A DNA stretch of 29,901 bases from SVTX01 sp964526505 (GTDB lineage: Bacteria > Bacillota > Clostridia > Oscillospirales > CAG-272). Shown here in pieces: positions 1 to 5,937 of the stretch. Each line of letters starts with the position of its first letter. The first letter of the stretch is position 1. Position numbers and translations under genes: made by a program. The notes beneath the pieces are model-generated. The model saw only the letters and a program-made list of their open reading frames with translations. It did not search any database and was not told where the DNA came from. The DNA is taken from positions 1 through 29,901 of the forward strand of contig CAZGJC010000022.1 of assembly GCA_964526505.1 (NCBI GenBank), given 5' to 3'.

Positions 1-144
1 TGTCTCCTAACGATTTTTTGAAAAAAGTGTTGCACTTGGCTTGACAATCTGGCGATACCTATATCCAGTTGAAAACAAGGCGGCATCTAAATCGTATTAT
101 CGGATGAACGGCAAATGCAGTCATCTAAATTGTAGTCATATGAC

Positions 145-179
145 AACACAAAAGGGACGCAAAGCGTCCCTTTTGTGTT
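145..179. terminator. Perfect 16-bp hairpin, probable bidirectional terminator
   Basis: Arms 145-160 and 164-179 are exact reverse complements around a three-base AAA loop. The stem begins with an A-rich stretch and ends in TTTTGTGTT, so either strand gives a GC-rich core followed by a U-rich tail. It could end transcription from the gene left of the window and from the minus-strand cassette that stops at 291. Confidence 0.6.
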
Positions 180-207
180 AGCCGGACGACCATCAGTTGA
201 ACCGACA

Positions 208-232
208 CACCAAACTGCCACGCAGTTTGGTG
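208..232. repeat. Perfect 11-bp inverted repeat
   Basis: Arms 208-218 (CACCAAACTGC) and 222-232 (GCAGTTTGGTG) pair exactly around three bases. There is no T-run after it, so it is not an obvious terminator. It resembles the short palindromes dispersed in many gut Clostridia genomes; only a genome-wide search could show that it is a repeat family. Confidence 0.4.
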
Positions 233-290
233 AAAGTTCAAGTATGGCTATAATAACTTTTTTTGCAAAATAAAAGGTTTTACAAGAAAC

Positions 291-584
291 TCAATTTATC
301 AATTTGCCACCGCATAATATTTCAGACGGAAAATTTCTGTAATTTATCAAAAAGAATTTCTTATTCGAGATATTTACGGGGGGATTTCCCTTTACTTCTC
401 TTGCGATAAAAGAGAAAGAATAAAATTCATCCCCCATTTCTTCGTTGTAATCCTCAAAACACGTATCGAAAATTGCCTCTATACTGCCCGATTCCCAAAC
501 AAGTAAAAGAGTCGATTCTCCCACCTTGTCAATATTGCCATAAAATTTACGTATGACCCTTTCTTCTTCTTTGTTCAAAAACAT
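291..584 (-). CDS. Small acidic protein, putative immunity partner of Ntox50
   Basis: A 97-residue protein rich in Glu and Asp, starting MFLNKEEERV and containing SIEAIFDTCFEDYNEE and FFLINYRNFPSEI. No catalytic motif, signal peptide or membrane segment is visible. The start is set by an ideal AAGGAGG at 590-596, which overlaps the stop codon of the upstream toxin-domain gene (595-597); an in-frame upstream extension to 632 has no such site. Its size, its acidity and its place directly after an Ntox50 toxin domain are what an immunity protein would show. The immunity role is inferred from position, not from a recognised domain. It is the last gene of the cassette; the hairpin at 145-179 is the nearest terminator. 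Confidence 0.6.
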   Translation of the reverse strand: MFLNKEEERVIRKFYGNIDKVGESTLLLVWESGSIEAIFDTCFEDYNEEMGDEFYSFSFIAREVKGNPPVNISNKKFFLINYRNFPSEILCGGKLIN

Positions 585-594
585 TTCTACCTCC

Positions 595-945
595 TTAATA
601 TTTCGGGCGTGCGGGAACAATATGGGTGCCATCTTTGGAATAATGGATGATTCCTATCGTAGTAGCCTTTTTCTCACTCGTAACAGGGTCAACGTAATAT
701 CCGATGATCTTGCCAAAATCCACTCTTTCCCTATTATTGCTCAACATCTGTCCCGCTCCGCCATGTCGTTTGATTAGTTTTTCTGCGTCCTTTACGGTTC
801 CGAGAAAAATACTTCTTCCCTCAATATAATTGTTTGTGCCGGGAATATGTTTGCCTTGCTTTCCGGCATTGATTTTAAGCGAATGCTCTTTTCCATCTTT
901 GACTCCTTTTGTATGGAAATAAATGCCCGACCGTCCTGTTCCCAT
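595..945 (-). CDS. Free-standing Ntox50 polymorphic-toxin domain protein
   Basis: This 116-residue protein is almost entirely one domain resembling Ntox50 (bacterial toxin 50). The family landmarks seen are GKQGKHIPGTNNYIEGRS near residues 28-45, RVDFGKIIGYYVDP in the middle and IIHYSKDGTHIVPARPKY at the C-terminus. In known proteins this domain usually ends a long secreted effector or a phage minor-head protein, and it is predicted to be a ribonuclease; here there is no delivery or pre-toxin region. Its ATG (943-945) overlaps the DUF4417 stop codon as TAATG, so translation is probably coupled to the upstream gene. A separate SD is not obvious. The gene may be a split-off effector tip or a new toxin-antitoxin-like unit with the acidic protein downstream. 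Family assignment is fairly sure; activity is inferred. Confidence 0.75.
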   Translation of the reverse strand: MGTGRSGIYFHTKGVKDGKEHSLKINAGKQGKHIPGTNNYIEGRSIFLGTVKDAEKLIKRHGGAGQMLSNNRERVDFGKIIGYYVDPVTSEKKATTIGIIHYSKDGTHIVPARPKY

Positions 946-1622
946 TATTTCATTTTTCTTCTTTTTGTGGAAATCCAGTCAGGATAATTTACAAAATCGG
1001 TTCTATCCTTAAATTCTTCGAACACACTTTTCGGCATACAGCCATACACAAGAACAACCTTCGGAGTCAGTTCATCAAGCATCGCAGAAAGCCCGTCACG
1101 AAAATATTTTTTGTTTTCTTCGCCCCTAATACACCCATATGAGCCGATAGAAACTATGCTGTTTTTCGGCACACCTGCGAATGCAAACTTTTCAGGTAAT
1201 TCGCAGGTTGTAAAACTGCGTTTATCTCCCCACCGTACATTAGGGATAACATATAATCCTTTTTTCTGAAAATAATGCCCGACCGCACGATTCTTATATG
1301 TATTTGCAATTTGCAAGCACAGGGGCATATCACGATAAAGGGAATAGTCCGGCGAAATAACAGCAGAAAATTTTGAAATTTCCGGAAAATACTCCGCAGT
1401 ATTTTCCATCACGTTCAAAAACTTCGTATCATACTCGTAAAAATGAACCGCCTCCGATTTTGAACTACTTCTGTTCATTTTTGTAAACGGGATAAGTGCC
1501 GGCGGAATAAATATATTTTTAGGTTTTTCTAACTTTGGTATTTCTAAAACACCATCGAAATAAGCATTTGCTACAAGTTCGGCGTTATAGCCGTCATCAA
1601 TAATATTTTTTATTATGATCAC
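945..1622 (-). CDS. DUF4417 family protein
   Basis: A 225-residue protein with the hallmark core of the DUF4417 family: SPDYSLYRDMPLCLQIANTY, then RAVGHYFQKKGLYVIPNVRW with WGDKRSF, and a C-terminal VLVYG segment. The family is common on phages, integrative elements and accessory islands of Firmicutes; its biochemical role is not established. The start is awkward. The only conventional start near an SD is GTG at 1620-1622, yet AAGGAG touches it with no spacer, and that GTG overlaps the TGA of an upstream broken ORF as GTGA. The stop shares one base with the ATG of the Ntox50 gene, which ties the two proteins into one translational unit. I do not assign a function; the linkage suggests it serves the toxin module. 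Confidence 0.75.
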   Translation of the reverse strand: MIIIKNIIDDGYNAELVANAYFDGVLEIPKLEKPKNIFIPPALIPFTKMNRSSSKSEAVHFYEYDTKFLNVMENTAEYFPEISKFSAVISPDYSLYRDMPLCLQIANTYKNRAVGHYFQKKGLYVIPNVRWGDKRSFTTCELPEKFAFAGVPKNSIVSIGSYGCIRGEENKKYFRDGLSAMLDELTPKVVLVYGCMPKSVFEEFKDRTDFVNYPDWISTKRRKMK

Positions 1623-1650
1623 TCCTTTTTATAGATTTTTTCAATTTTAA

Positions 1651-1680
1651 TTGACAAAACGATAAAGAATATGATATAAT
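1651..1680 (+). promoter_or_regulatory. Strong sigma-A promoter for candidate sRNA
   Basis: TTGACA at 1651-1656 and TATAAT at 1675-1680 are both perfect consensus with an 18-bp spacer. It points away from the DUF4417 cassette and has no plus-strand gene directly behind it, only a short segment ending in a terminator. Confidence 0.7.
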
Positions 1681-1686
1681 AACTAC

Positions 1687-1773
1687 TGCCAGGTTGGTTA
1701 TTTATATCATATCCAACACCAAGAAAGCATTTTTGAGTTGTTAACGGCAACTTCTCAAATGCTTTCTTTTTTT
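1687..1773 (+). ncRNA. Candidate small RNA of about 85 nt
   Basis: The segment lies between a perfect-consensus promoter (1651-1680) and an intrinsic terminator. In the terminator GAAAGCAT (1723-1730) pairs with ATGCTTTC (1759-1766), with further pairing inside, followed by seven Ts (1767-1773). No plausible plus-strand coding frame is present. It is antisense to the leader of the minus-strand cassette and to the broken small ORF, the arrangement of type I antitoxin or antisense regulators. I do not recognise an Rfam family. The transcript is inferred from signals only. Confidence 0.55.
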
Positions 1774-2038
1774 ATTCGATCAATAGACATCACCCTCCCA
1801 ATGTGAATTTTCATCACAACAAAATTATGCGTATGTCTCAATACAATAAATCCGCAAATCCTTGTGCTGATGATTATATTATACTACAAAATAGACAAAA
1901 AATAAACACGTTTTCACACCACTTTGAATAATTTTTTACATTTTTTGTTTGCGATGTACAGAACTATAAGTCCCTCAATATCAAAATAACCTTTTACCTT
2001 ATTTATTTTGTGGCATCCAAATAAATTCCCGATTTCTA
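1774..2038. other. AT-rich intergenic region
   Basis: No convincing gene. Two overlapping minus-strand TATAAT hexamers at 1873-1883 may be the -10 of a promoter for the minus-strand cassette, but the -35 (about 1901-1906, TTTATT) is poor. A GGGAGGG SD-like site is at 1793-1799. Otherwise nothing is seen. Confidence 0.35.
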
Positions 2039-2067
2039 TTGACAAAAAAATCCTTTGGGAATATAAT
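2039..2067 (+). promoter_or_regulatory. ridA promoter
   Basis: TTGACA at 2039-2044 and TATAAT at 2062-2067 with a 17-bp spacer: a perfect sigma-A promoter. Transcription should start near 2074. Confidence 0.8.
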
Positions 2068-2072
2068 AGTGT

Positions 2073-2115
2073 AGGTTGTCGAAAGAAGTTCTCTTGCGAC
2101 AGCCTGCATTTTTTT
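2073..2115 (+). promoter_or_regulatory. Leader hairpin with T-tract, attenuator-like
   Basis: AGGTTGTCG (2073-2081) pairs with CGACAGCCT (2097-2105), including one wobble pair, with a smaller AAGA/TCTT stem inside. A T7 run follows at 2109-2115. It lies at the predicted transcription start and upstream of the ridA SD, so it could act as a 5'-end stabilising hairpin or as an attenuator that ends a very short transcript. Confidence 0.45.
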
Positions 2116-2134
2116 GAAAAGAAAGGTGAATTTT

Positions 2135-2512
2135 ATGTCCGAAAGAGTATACACGAAAAACGCTCCCGACGCCATAGGACCTTATAGCCAAGCGGTGCGG
2201 TCGTGCGGTCTTGTTTTTACGTCCGGTCAAATACCGATAAATCCGCAAAGCGGAAAAATAGAGACTGAAACCATAGGCGAGCAAACACGCCAAGTTTGTG
2301 AAAACCTCAAATGCGTACTTGACGCATCGGGTTCCGATTTGTCCCGTGTGGTTAAAACAACCTGCTTTCTGTCCGATATGGCAAATTTCGATGAGTTTAA
2401 CCTCATCTACGCCGAATACTTCACGTCAAAACCCGCTCGCTCATGCGTTGCGGTTAAAACTCTTCCCAAAAACGTCCTCGTCGAAATCGAGGCAACAGCC
2501 GAAATCGACTGA
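2135..2512 (+). CDS. ridA: RidA family enamine/imine deaminase
   Basis: RidA (YjgF/YER057c/UK114) proteins hydrolyse reactive 2-aminoacrylate and related enamines/imines released by PLP enzymes, protecting cytosolic metabolism; the active form is a trimer. The 125-residue length is typical. Visible family features are APDAIGPYSQAV near the N-terminus, FTSGQIP at 28-34, and ARSCVAVKTLPKNVLVEIEA at 101-120, containing the substrate-binding Arg102 and the conserved Glu117. The chosen start (ATG 2135) has AAAGGTG at 2123-2129; an in-frame start at 2114 lies inside the leader T-tract and lacks an SD. It has its own consensus promoter and leader hairpin. The antiporter gene begins 30 bases after its stop, so the two are probably co-transcribed. 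Confidence 0.93.
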   Translation: MSERVYTKNAPDAIGPYSQAVRSCGLVFTSGQIPINPQSGKIETETIGEQTRQVCENLKCVLDASGSDLSRVVKTTCFLSDMANFDEFNLIYAEYFTSKPARSCVAVKTLPKNVLVEIEATAEID

Positions 2513-2542
2513 TAAATAAACTACAATTAAAAAGGACACGTT

Positions 2543-3877
2543 ATGGATACCACACAAATTTTATTATCAATATCAATTTGCGTTATGGCAGGACTTCTTA
2601 TGTCAAGAATTTGTAAACTCCTGAAACTCCCCGCCGTAACGGGATACCTCATCGCAGGCGTCATTGTCGGTTGCTTTTGCCTGGGTCAGATAACTCTCCC
2701 CGGCGGATACCACATAGGCTTTGCACTCAAAGACTTCTCCGACATTAAAGCACTCGGAATACTCTCCGAAGTCGCTCTCGGATTTATCGCATTCTCCATC
2801 GGAAGCGAATTTAAAATGTCCGACCTCAAACATACGGGCAAAAAAGTTGCCGTTGTCGGATGCGTTCAGGCACTTGTTGCCTCCGCAGCTGTTTGCGTCG
2901 CACTTGTCGGACTTCACTATCTCCTTATAGGCATAACGGGCAACGATATTCTTCCCTTGCCTGCGGCTCTCATTTTGGGAGCGATTGCATCTGCAACCGC
3001 ACCTGCCGCAACGCTTATGGTCGTTCGTCAGTATAAAGCAAAAGGTCCGCTTACCGATATGCTTCTCCCAATCGTTGCACTTGACGACGCTGTGGGACTT
3101 ATGATTTTCGCAGTACTCATCGGTATAGCAAAAGCAATAAACGGCGGTAACGTTGACGTGATGTCAATCGTCGTCGAACCCCTCATTGAAATAGTCGCAT
3201 CTCTTGTCATCGGTGCGATTTTGGGATTTATCCTCTCCAAACTCGAAAAACTGTTCCATTCAAACAGTAACCGTCTGTCTCTCGTTATCGCATTCGTGTT
3301 TATCACGGTTGCCATAACCGCACTTAAAAATATATATATCGGCGGAGTGCATATCGGATTTTCGTCTCTCCTGACTTGTATGATGTGCGGAACGATTTTC
3401 TGCAATGTGTGCGAATGTTCCGACGAAATGATGCAAAGGGCCGACAGTTGGACAAAACCGCTCCTTATACTTTTCTTCGTTATAAGCGGTGCGGAACTTG
3501 ACCTGAGCGTTTTCCTCAACGGATGGTGCGTCCTCATAGGCGTAATATATATACTCTTCCGTTCTGCTGGAAAATATTTCGGTGCAAGATACTCGTCTCA
3601 GGCTATGGGATGTGATAAAAATATCGTCCATTACCTCGGTGTAACCCTTCTACCGCAAGCGGGCGTTGCACTCGGTATGGTAAGTACGGTAGGTAATGAC
3701 CCCACACTCGGTGGCACAAATATCGCAAACGTTGTAAGATTTGTTGTTTTGTTCAGTGTGCTTGTGTACGAAATCGTCGGACCCGTTCTCACAAAATGGG
3801 CTCTTACGAAAGCGGGCGACATCACGGCAAAACCGGCAGACAGTTCTCGCAGACGTAAAAATACGGATATTGTATAA
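2543..3877 (+). CDS. CPA-type cation/proton antiporter
   Basis: A 444-residue integral membrane protein of the monovalent cation:proton antiporter superfamily (Na_H_Exchanger fold), with about 12 hydrophobic segments and no cytosolic TrkA-N/TrkA-C regulatory domain. Diagnostic features are KLPAVTGYLIAGVIVG at 28-43, the discontinuous-helix stretch GAIASATAPAATLMVVRQY at 146-164, and the ion-binding pair Asp181-Asp182 in ALDDAVGLMIF. Two adjacent acids are typical of electrogenic CPA2 members, which exchange Na+ or K+ for protons; the ion cannot be read from sequence. SD AAAAAGGA lies just before the ATG. It is the second gene of the ridA transcript and ends at a strong hairpin terminator shared with the converging gene. 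Confidence 0.88.
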   Translation: MDTTQILLSISICVMAGLLMSRICKLLKLPAVTGYLIAGVIVGCFCLGQITLPGGYHIGFALKDFSDIKALGILSEVALGFIAFSIGSEFKMSDLKHTGKKVAVVGCVQALVASAAVCVALVGLHYLLIGITGNDILPLPAALILGAIASATAPAATLMVVRQYKAKGPLTDMLLPIVALDDAVGLMIFAVLIGIAKAINGGNVDVMSIVVEPLIEIVASLVIGAILGFILSKLEKLFHSNSNRLSLVIAFVFITVAITALKNIYIGGVHIGFSSLLTCMMCGTIFCNVCECSDEMMQRADSWTKPLLILFFVISGAELDLSVFLNGWCVLIGVIYILFRSAGKYFGARYSSQAMGCDKNIVHYLGVTLLPQAGVALGMVSTVGNDPTLGGTNIANVVRFVVLFSVLVYEIVGPVLTKWALTKAGDITAKPADSSRRRKNTDIV

Positions 3878-3882
3878 TCACA

Positions 3883-3918
3883 AAAAAACACGGTGTTCTG
3901 TCGAACACCGTGTTTTTT
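3883..3918. terminator. Bidirectional terminator, antiporter/zinc-ribbon gene
   Basis: A perfect 16-bp stem (3883-3898 with 3903-3918) around TGTC, flanked by A6 on one side and T6 on the other. It serves the plus-strand antiporter and the minus-strand gene ending at 3931. Confidence 0.9.
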
Positions 3919-3930
3919 ATTAAGACCGTA

Positions 3931-4398
3931 TTATTCAACGGGCTTTACGTCGTCTTCGTCAAGAATGCAACCGAGCGTGCAACCGCAAGCAGGACAAATA
4001 AGTTCTTCTGCATTTACAGACTCGTCAAAGCAAACAGTCTCACCGCAAGAAGGACAAACTATCTCATAGTATTCCTCGTCCTCGTAGTCGTCGTCACAAC
4101 CGTCGCAGTCATCGCAAAGACCGCACTCATCGCAGTTTCCGTCGCAATCGTCGTCATCGTAATCGTCATCATCCATATCGAGAAGGACTTCCTCAACGTC
4201 GCCGAGGTCCTCGTCGAGTTCTTCACAATAATCGGAAAGTTCGGAAATATCGTATTCTACGTCGTCAATCTCCTCTGCCATTTCGGTGCAAAGTTCAATA
4301 AGAGCGTTGATAATCTTTGCTTCTGCGGTGTTCTTGCCGTCAAGTTCGAGACCTTCCGCAAGACCCTTTATATAAGCACATCTTTCAGTAAGCGTCAT
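3931..4398 (-). CDS. CD1247-type protein with Cys/Asp-rich linker and zinc ribbon
   Basis: A 155-residue acidic protein of a family conserved in Clostridia (CD1247 N-terminal domain). Residues 1-70 are helical and acidic (MTLTERCAYIKGLAEGLELD, then SDYCEELDEDLGDVEEVLLD). Residues 75-110 form an Asp-rich stretch with cysteines at 85, 89, 92, 95, 98 and 101, so five in a row are three residues apart. The C-terminus is a zinc ribbon: CPSC (115-118) and CPAC (135-138). The role is unknown; placement behind efp is commonly seen in Clostridia. The start at 4398 has AAGGAAGGTA just upstream; a longer in-frame reading to 4479 lacks an SD and runs into the efp terminator region. A weak hairpin with T7 between efp and this gene suggests partial read-through. 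Confidence 0.8.
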   Translation of the reverse strand: MTLTERCAYIKGLAEGLELDGKNTAEAKIINALIELCTEMAEEIDDVEYDISELSDYCEELDEDLGDVEEVLLDMDDDDYDDDDCDGNCDECGLCDDCDGCDDDYEDEEYYEIVCPSCGETVCFDESVNAEELICPACGCTLGCILDEDDVKPVE

Positions 4399-4425
4399 TT
4401 TAAATACCTTCCTTGTTTTTATTTT

Positions 4426-4448
4426 AAAAAAAGGGAAACCCGTTCCTT
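4426..4448 (-). terminator. Weak attenuating hairpin between efp and the zinc-ribbon gene
   Basis: On the minus strand AAGGAA pairs with TTCCCTT (one bulged C) around a short GC loop, followed by seven Ts. It is imperfect, so it probably lowers rather than ends transcription from efp. Confidence 0.35.
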
Positions 4449-4484
4449 TCAAGGCATACGAATTCCCCCTAAATTCCAATTTAA

Positions 4485-5042
4485 TTATGCTCTGGACAAA
4501 TATTCGCCGTCACGTGTGTCGATTTTGAGAACGTCTCCGACGTTGATAAAGAGCGGAACCTTAATTACAGCACCTGTTTCAAGAGTTGCGGGTTTGAGGG
4601 CGTTTGTTGCCGTGTTGCCTGCAAAACCGGGGTCTGTTTCGGTAACTTCAAGTTCAACGAACGTGGGAGGTTCAACTCCGAATACGTTACCCTTGTAGGA
4701 AATAATCTTGCACATCATTTCTTCCTTTACGAACTTGAAAGCGTCGCCCAACTTGTCTCTGTTAAGAGGAAGCATATCGAACGTTTCCATATCCATAAAG
4801 TAATAAAGATCACCGTCGGTGTAAGAATACTGCATATCCTTTCTTTCGATATATGCGTTTTCATACTTGTCAGTAGGGCTGAAAGTCTTTTCAACTACTG
4901 CACCGGTAATTACGTTTTTAAGTTTTGTACGAACAAAAGCGGCTCCCTTACCGGGTTTTACGTGCTGGAATTCGATAACCTGGAAAACGTTACCTTCCAT
5001 TTCAAACGTAATGCCATTTTTAAAATCGCCGGCTACTACCAT
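4485..5042 (-). CDS. efp: Translation elongation factor P
   Basis: EF-P binds ribosomes stalled at polyproline stretches and stimulates peptide bond formation. The 185-residue length and three beta-barrel layout are standard: KOW-like domain I (1-65), the OB domain (about 66-128) and domain III (129-185) with the signature-like TNALKPATLETGAVIKVPLF. Lys32 in the tip loop KPGKGAAF is the residue that reaches the peptidyl-transferase centre; in Bacillus the equivalent lysine carries a 5-aminopentanol group. No epmA, epmB or ymfI is nearby, so the modification route is not visible. The ATG at 5042 is preceded by GGAGGT (5051-5056) and a consensus promoter. Its leader has a small GTCGC/GCGAC hairpin. 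The gene product is certain. Confidence 0.97.
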   Translation of the reverse strand: MVVAGDFKNGITFEMEGNVFQVIEFQHVKPGKGAAFVRTKLKNVITGAVVEKTFSPTDKYENAYIERKDMQYSYTDGDLYYFMDMETFDMLPLNRDKLGDAFKFVKEEMMCKIISYKGNVFGVEPPTFVELEVTETDPGFAGNTATNALKPATLETGAVIKVPLFINVGDVLKIDTRDGEYLSRA

Positions 5043-5118
5043 TGTTTTATACCTCCAAAATTGAATACGTTAAACTTTGTCGTCGCCATCAGTTGCGACT
5101 TTTATACATTTACATTTA

Positions 5119-5147
5119 ATTATATCACGACCGCAAATAATTGTCAA
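5119..5147 (-). promoter_or_regulatory. efp promoter
   Basis: Minus strand TTGACA (5147-5142), 17-bp spacer, TATAAT (5124-5119): perfect sigma-A consensus about 80 bases before the efp start. Confidence 0.8.
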
Positions 5148-5183
5148 TAGGTGCTTTTTATAATTTGTAAATTTTTTGCGGTA

Positions 5184-5738
5184 TCATATTTTTGCGTCAC
5201 GGGACTCCAAAAATTCGCCGTCAAGACCGAAAACGGATATTTTCCCGTTCTCGTATATTGCATACGTTCTCGGATTTCCGCCTTTCGGTAGACTTACCGA
5301 CCCGGGATTTACGCACAAAACACCGTCCCTCTCGCAAAAACCGTATAAATGCGTGTGACCGTACATAAACACGCTTTCCTCACAGAGCGGAGGTAACTTG
5401 TCGGGATTGTAAATATGCCCGTGCGACAAATAAAGCGATATTCCGCACTCGCCGTCGTATATCCATGCAACGTCGGAAAGCACAGGGAAATTCAGGACCA
5501 TCTGATCGACTTCCGCCTCACAGTTTCCTCTCACACATAAGAGTTTTCCCGATATTTTATTGAGTAATTCAATGACCTTTTTGGGAGCGTAATTTTCCGG
5601 CAGGTCGTTTCTCGGACCGTGATATAAAATATCTCCCAAAATCACTATTTTGTCAACTTCGTGCAAATTCGCACGCTCTATCATCTTTTCGCAACATACC
5701 CGGTCGCCGTGTATGTCGGACGCAATAAGAAGTTTCAT
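5184..5738 (-). CDS. yfcE: YfcE/MJ0936-type metallophosphoesterase
   Basis: A 184-residue calcineurin-like phosphodiesterase of the YfcE family, which hydrolyses phosphodiester bonds in a di-metal site; the physiological substrate is unknown. All motifs are present: SDIHGD (Asp8, His10), ILGDILYHGP (Asp36), RGNCE (Asn72), LSHGH (His106, His108) and YGHTH (His128, His130). The length matches the family. The start at 5738 follows a GAGGAGG-rich SD region; an in-frame upstream reading to 5825 would cover the promoter. It is divergent from the acyltransferase operon, sharing the 5739-5937 intergenic region. No clear hairpin terminator lies before the efp promoter. Confidence 0.92.
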   Translation of the reverse strand: MKLLIASDIHGDRVCCEKMIERANLHEVDKIVILGDILYHGPRNDLPENYAPKKVIELLNKISGKLLCVRGNCEAEVDQMVLNFPVLSDVAWIYDGECGISLYLSHGHIYNPDKLPPLCEESVFMYGHTHLYGFCERDGVLCVNPGSVSLPKGGNPRTYAIYENGKISVFGLDGEFLESRDAKI

Positions 5739-5775
5739 CCTCAAACCCCTCCTCCTCTTGTTTGTATCTGCGTCG

Positions 5776-5804
5776 ATTATACCATAAACGTCCCCTTTTT
5801 TCAA
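5776..5804 (-). promoter_or_regulatory. yfcE promoter
   Basis: Minus strand TTGAAA (5804-5799), 17-bp spacer, TATAAT (5781-5776). Confidence 0.7.
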
Positions 5805-5859
5805 TATTTCGGCGGTGTAAAACACAATAAAATTTTCAAAAAATTCATACGCTTTGCAC

Positions 5860-5888
5860 TTGTCAAAAGACTGTATGTGTGCTACAAT
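5860..5888 (+). promoter_or_regulatory. Promoter of the MBOAT-DHHW operon
   Basis: TTGTCA (5860-5865), 17-bp spacer, TACAAT (5883-5888), back to back with the yfcE promoter. Confidence 0.6.
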
Positions 5889-5937
5889 TAAAACCGAAAT
5901 ATTCTCAAAATTTTACGTAAATTTTAAGGTGACTTTT

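Larger units (their letters stand above)
1..290. other. Non-coding left edge, possible gene tail
   Basis: No complete gene is visible. In the third plus frame the first 44 bases read SPNDFLKKVLHLA then TGA, which could be the last residues of a gene cut by the window edge; 13 residues are too few to assign. The rest holds two perfect hairpins (145-179 and 208-232) and AT-rich sequence. The hairpin density and the accessory cassette next to it suggest a junction of mobile or repeat-derived DNA; this is inference. Confidence 0.35.
1619..1790 (-). pseudogene. Possible broken small ORF upstream of DUF4417
   Basis: On the minus strand GGGAGGGTG precedes ATG (1788-1790), which reads MSIDRIKKESI and stops. 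Removing one A from the A7 run would join it to an open frame (KAFEKLPLTTQ, then GVGYDINNQPGS, then a hydrophobic YYIIFFIVLSIKIEK segment) ending in TGA at 1619-1621, which overlaps the DUF4417 GTG. That frame alone has only a TTG start (1748-1750, 43 codons). It may be a disrupted small membrane peptide or chance. The same DNA encodes a better supported small RNA on the other strand. Confidence 0.25.

Noticed and set aside
3910..4698. 262-codon plus-strand frame across the zinc-ribbon and efp genes
   Set aside because: Antisense shadow; it starts inside the 3883-3918 terminator and crosses efp, which is unmistakable on the minus strand.
5854..5937. Upstream extension of the MBOAT protein
   Set aside because: It overlaps the TTGTCA/TACAAT promoter, and the ATG at 5938 has AAGGTG.
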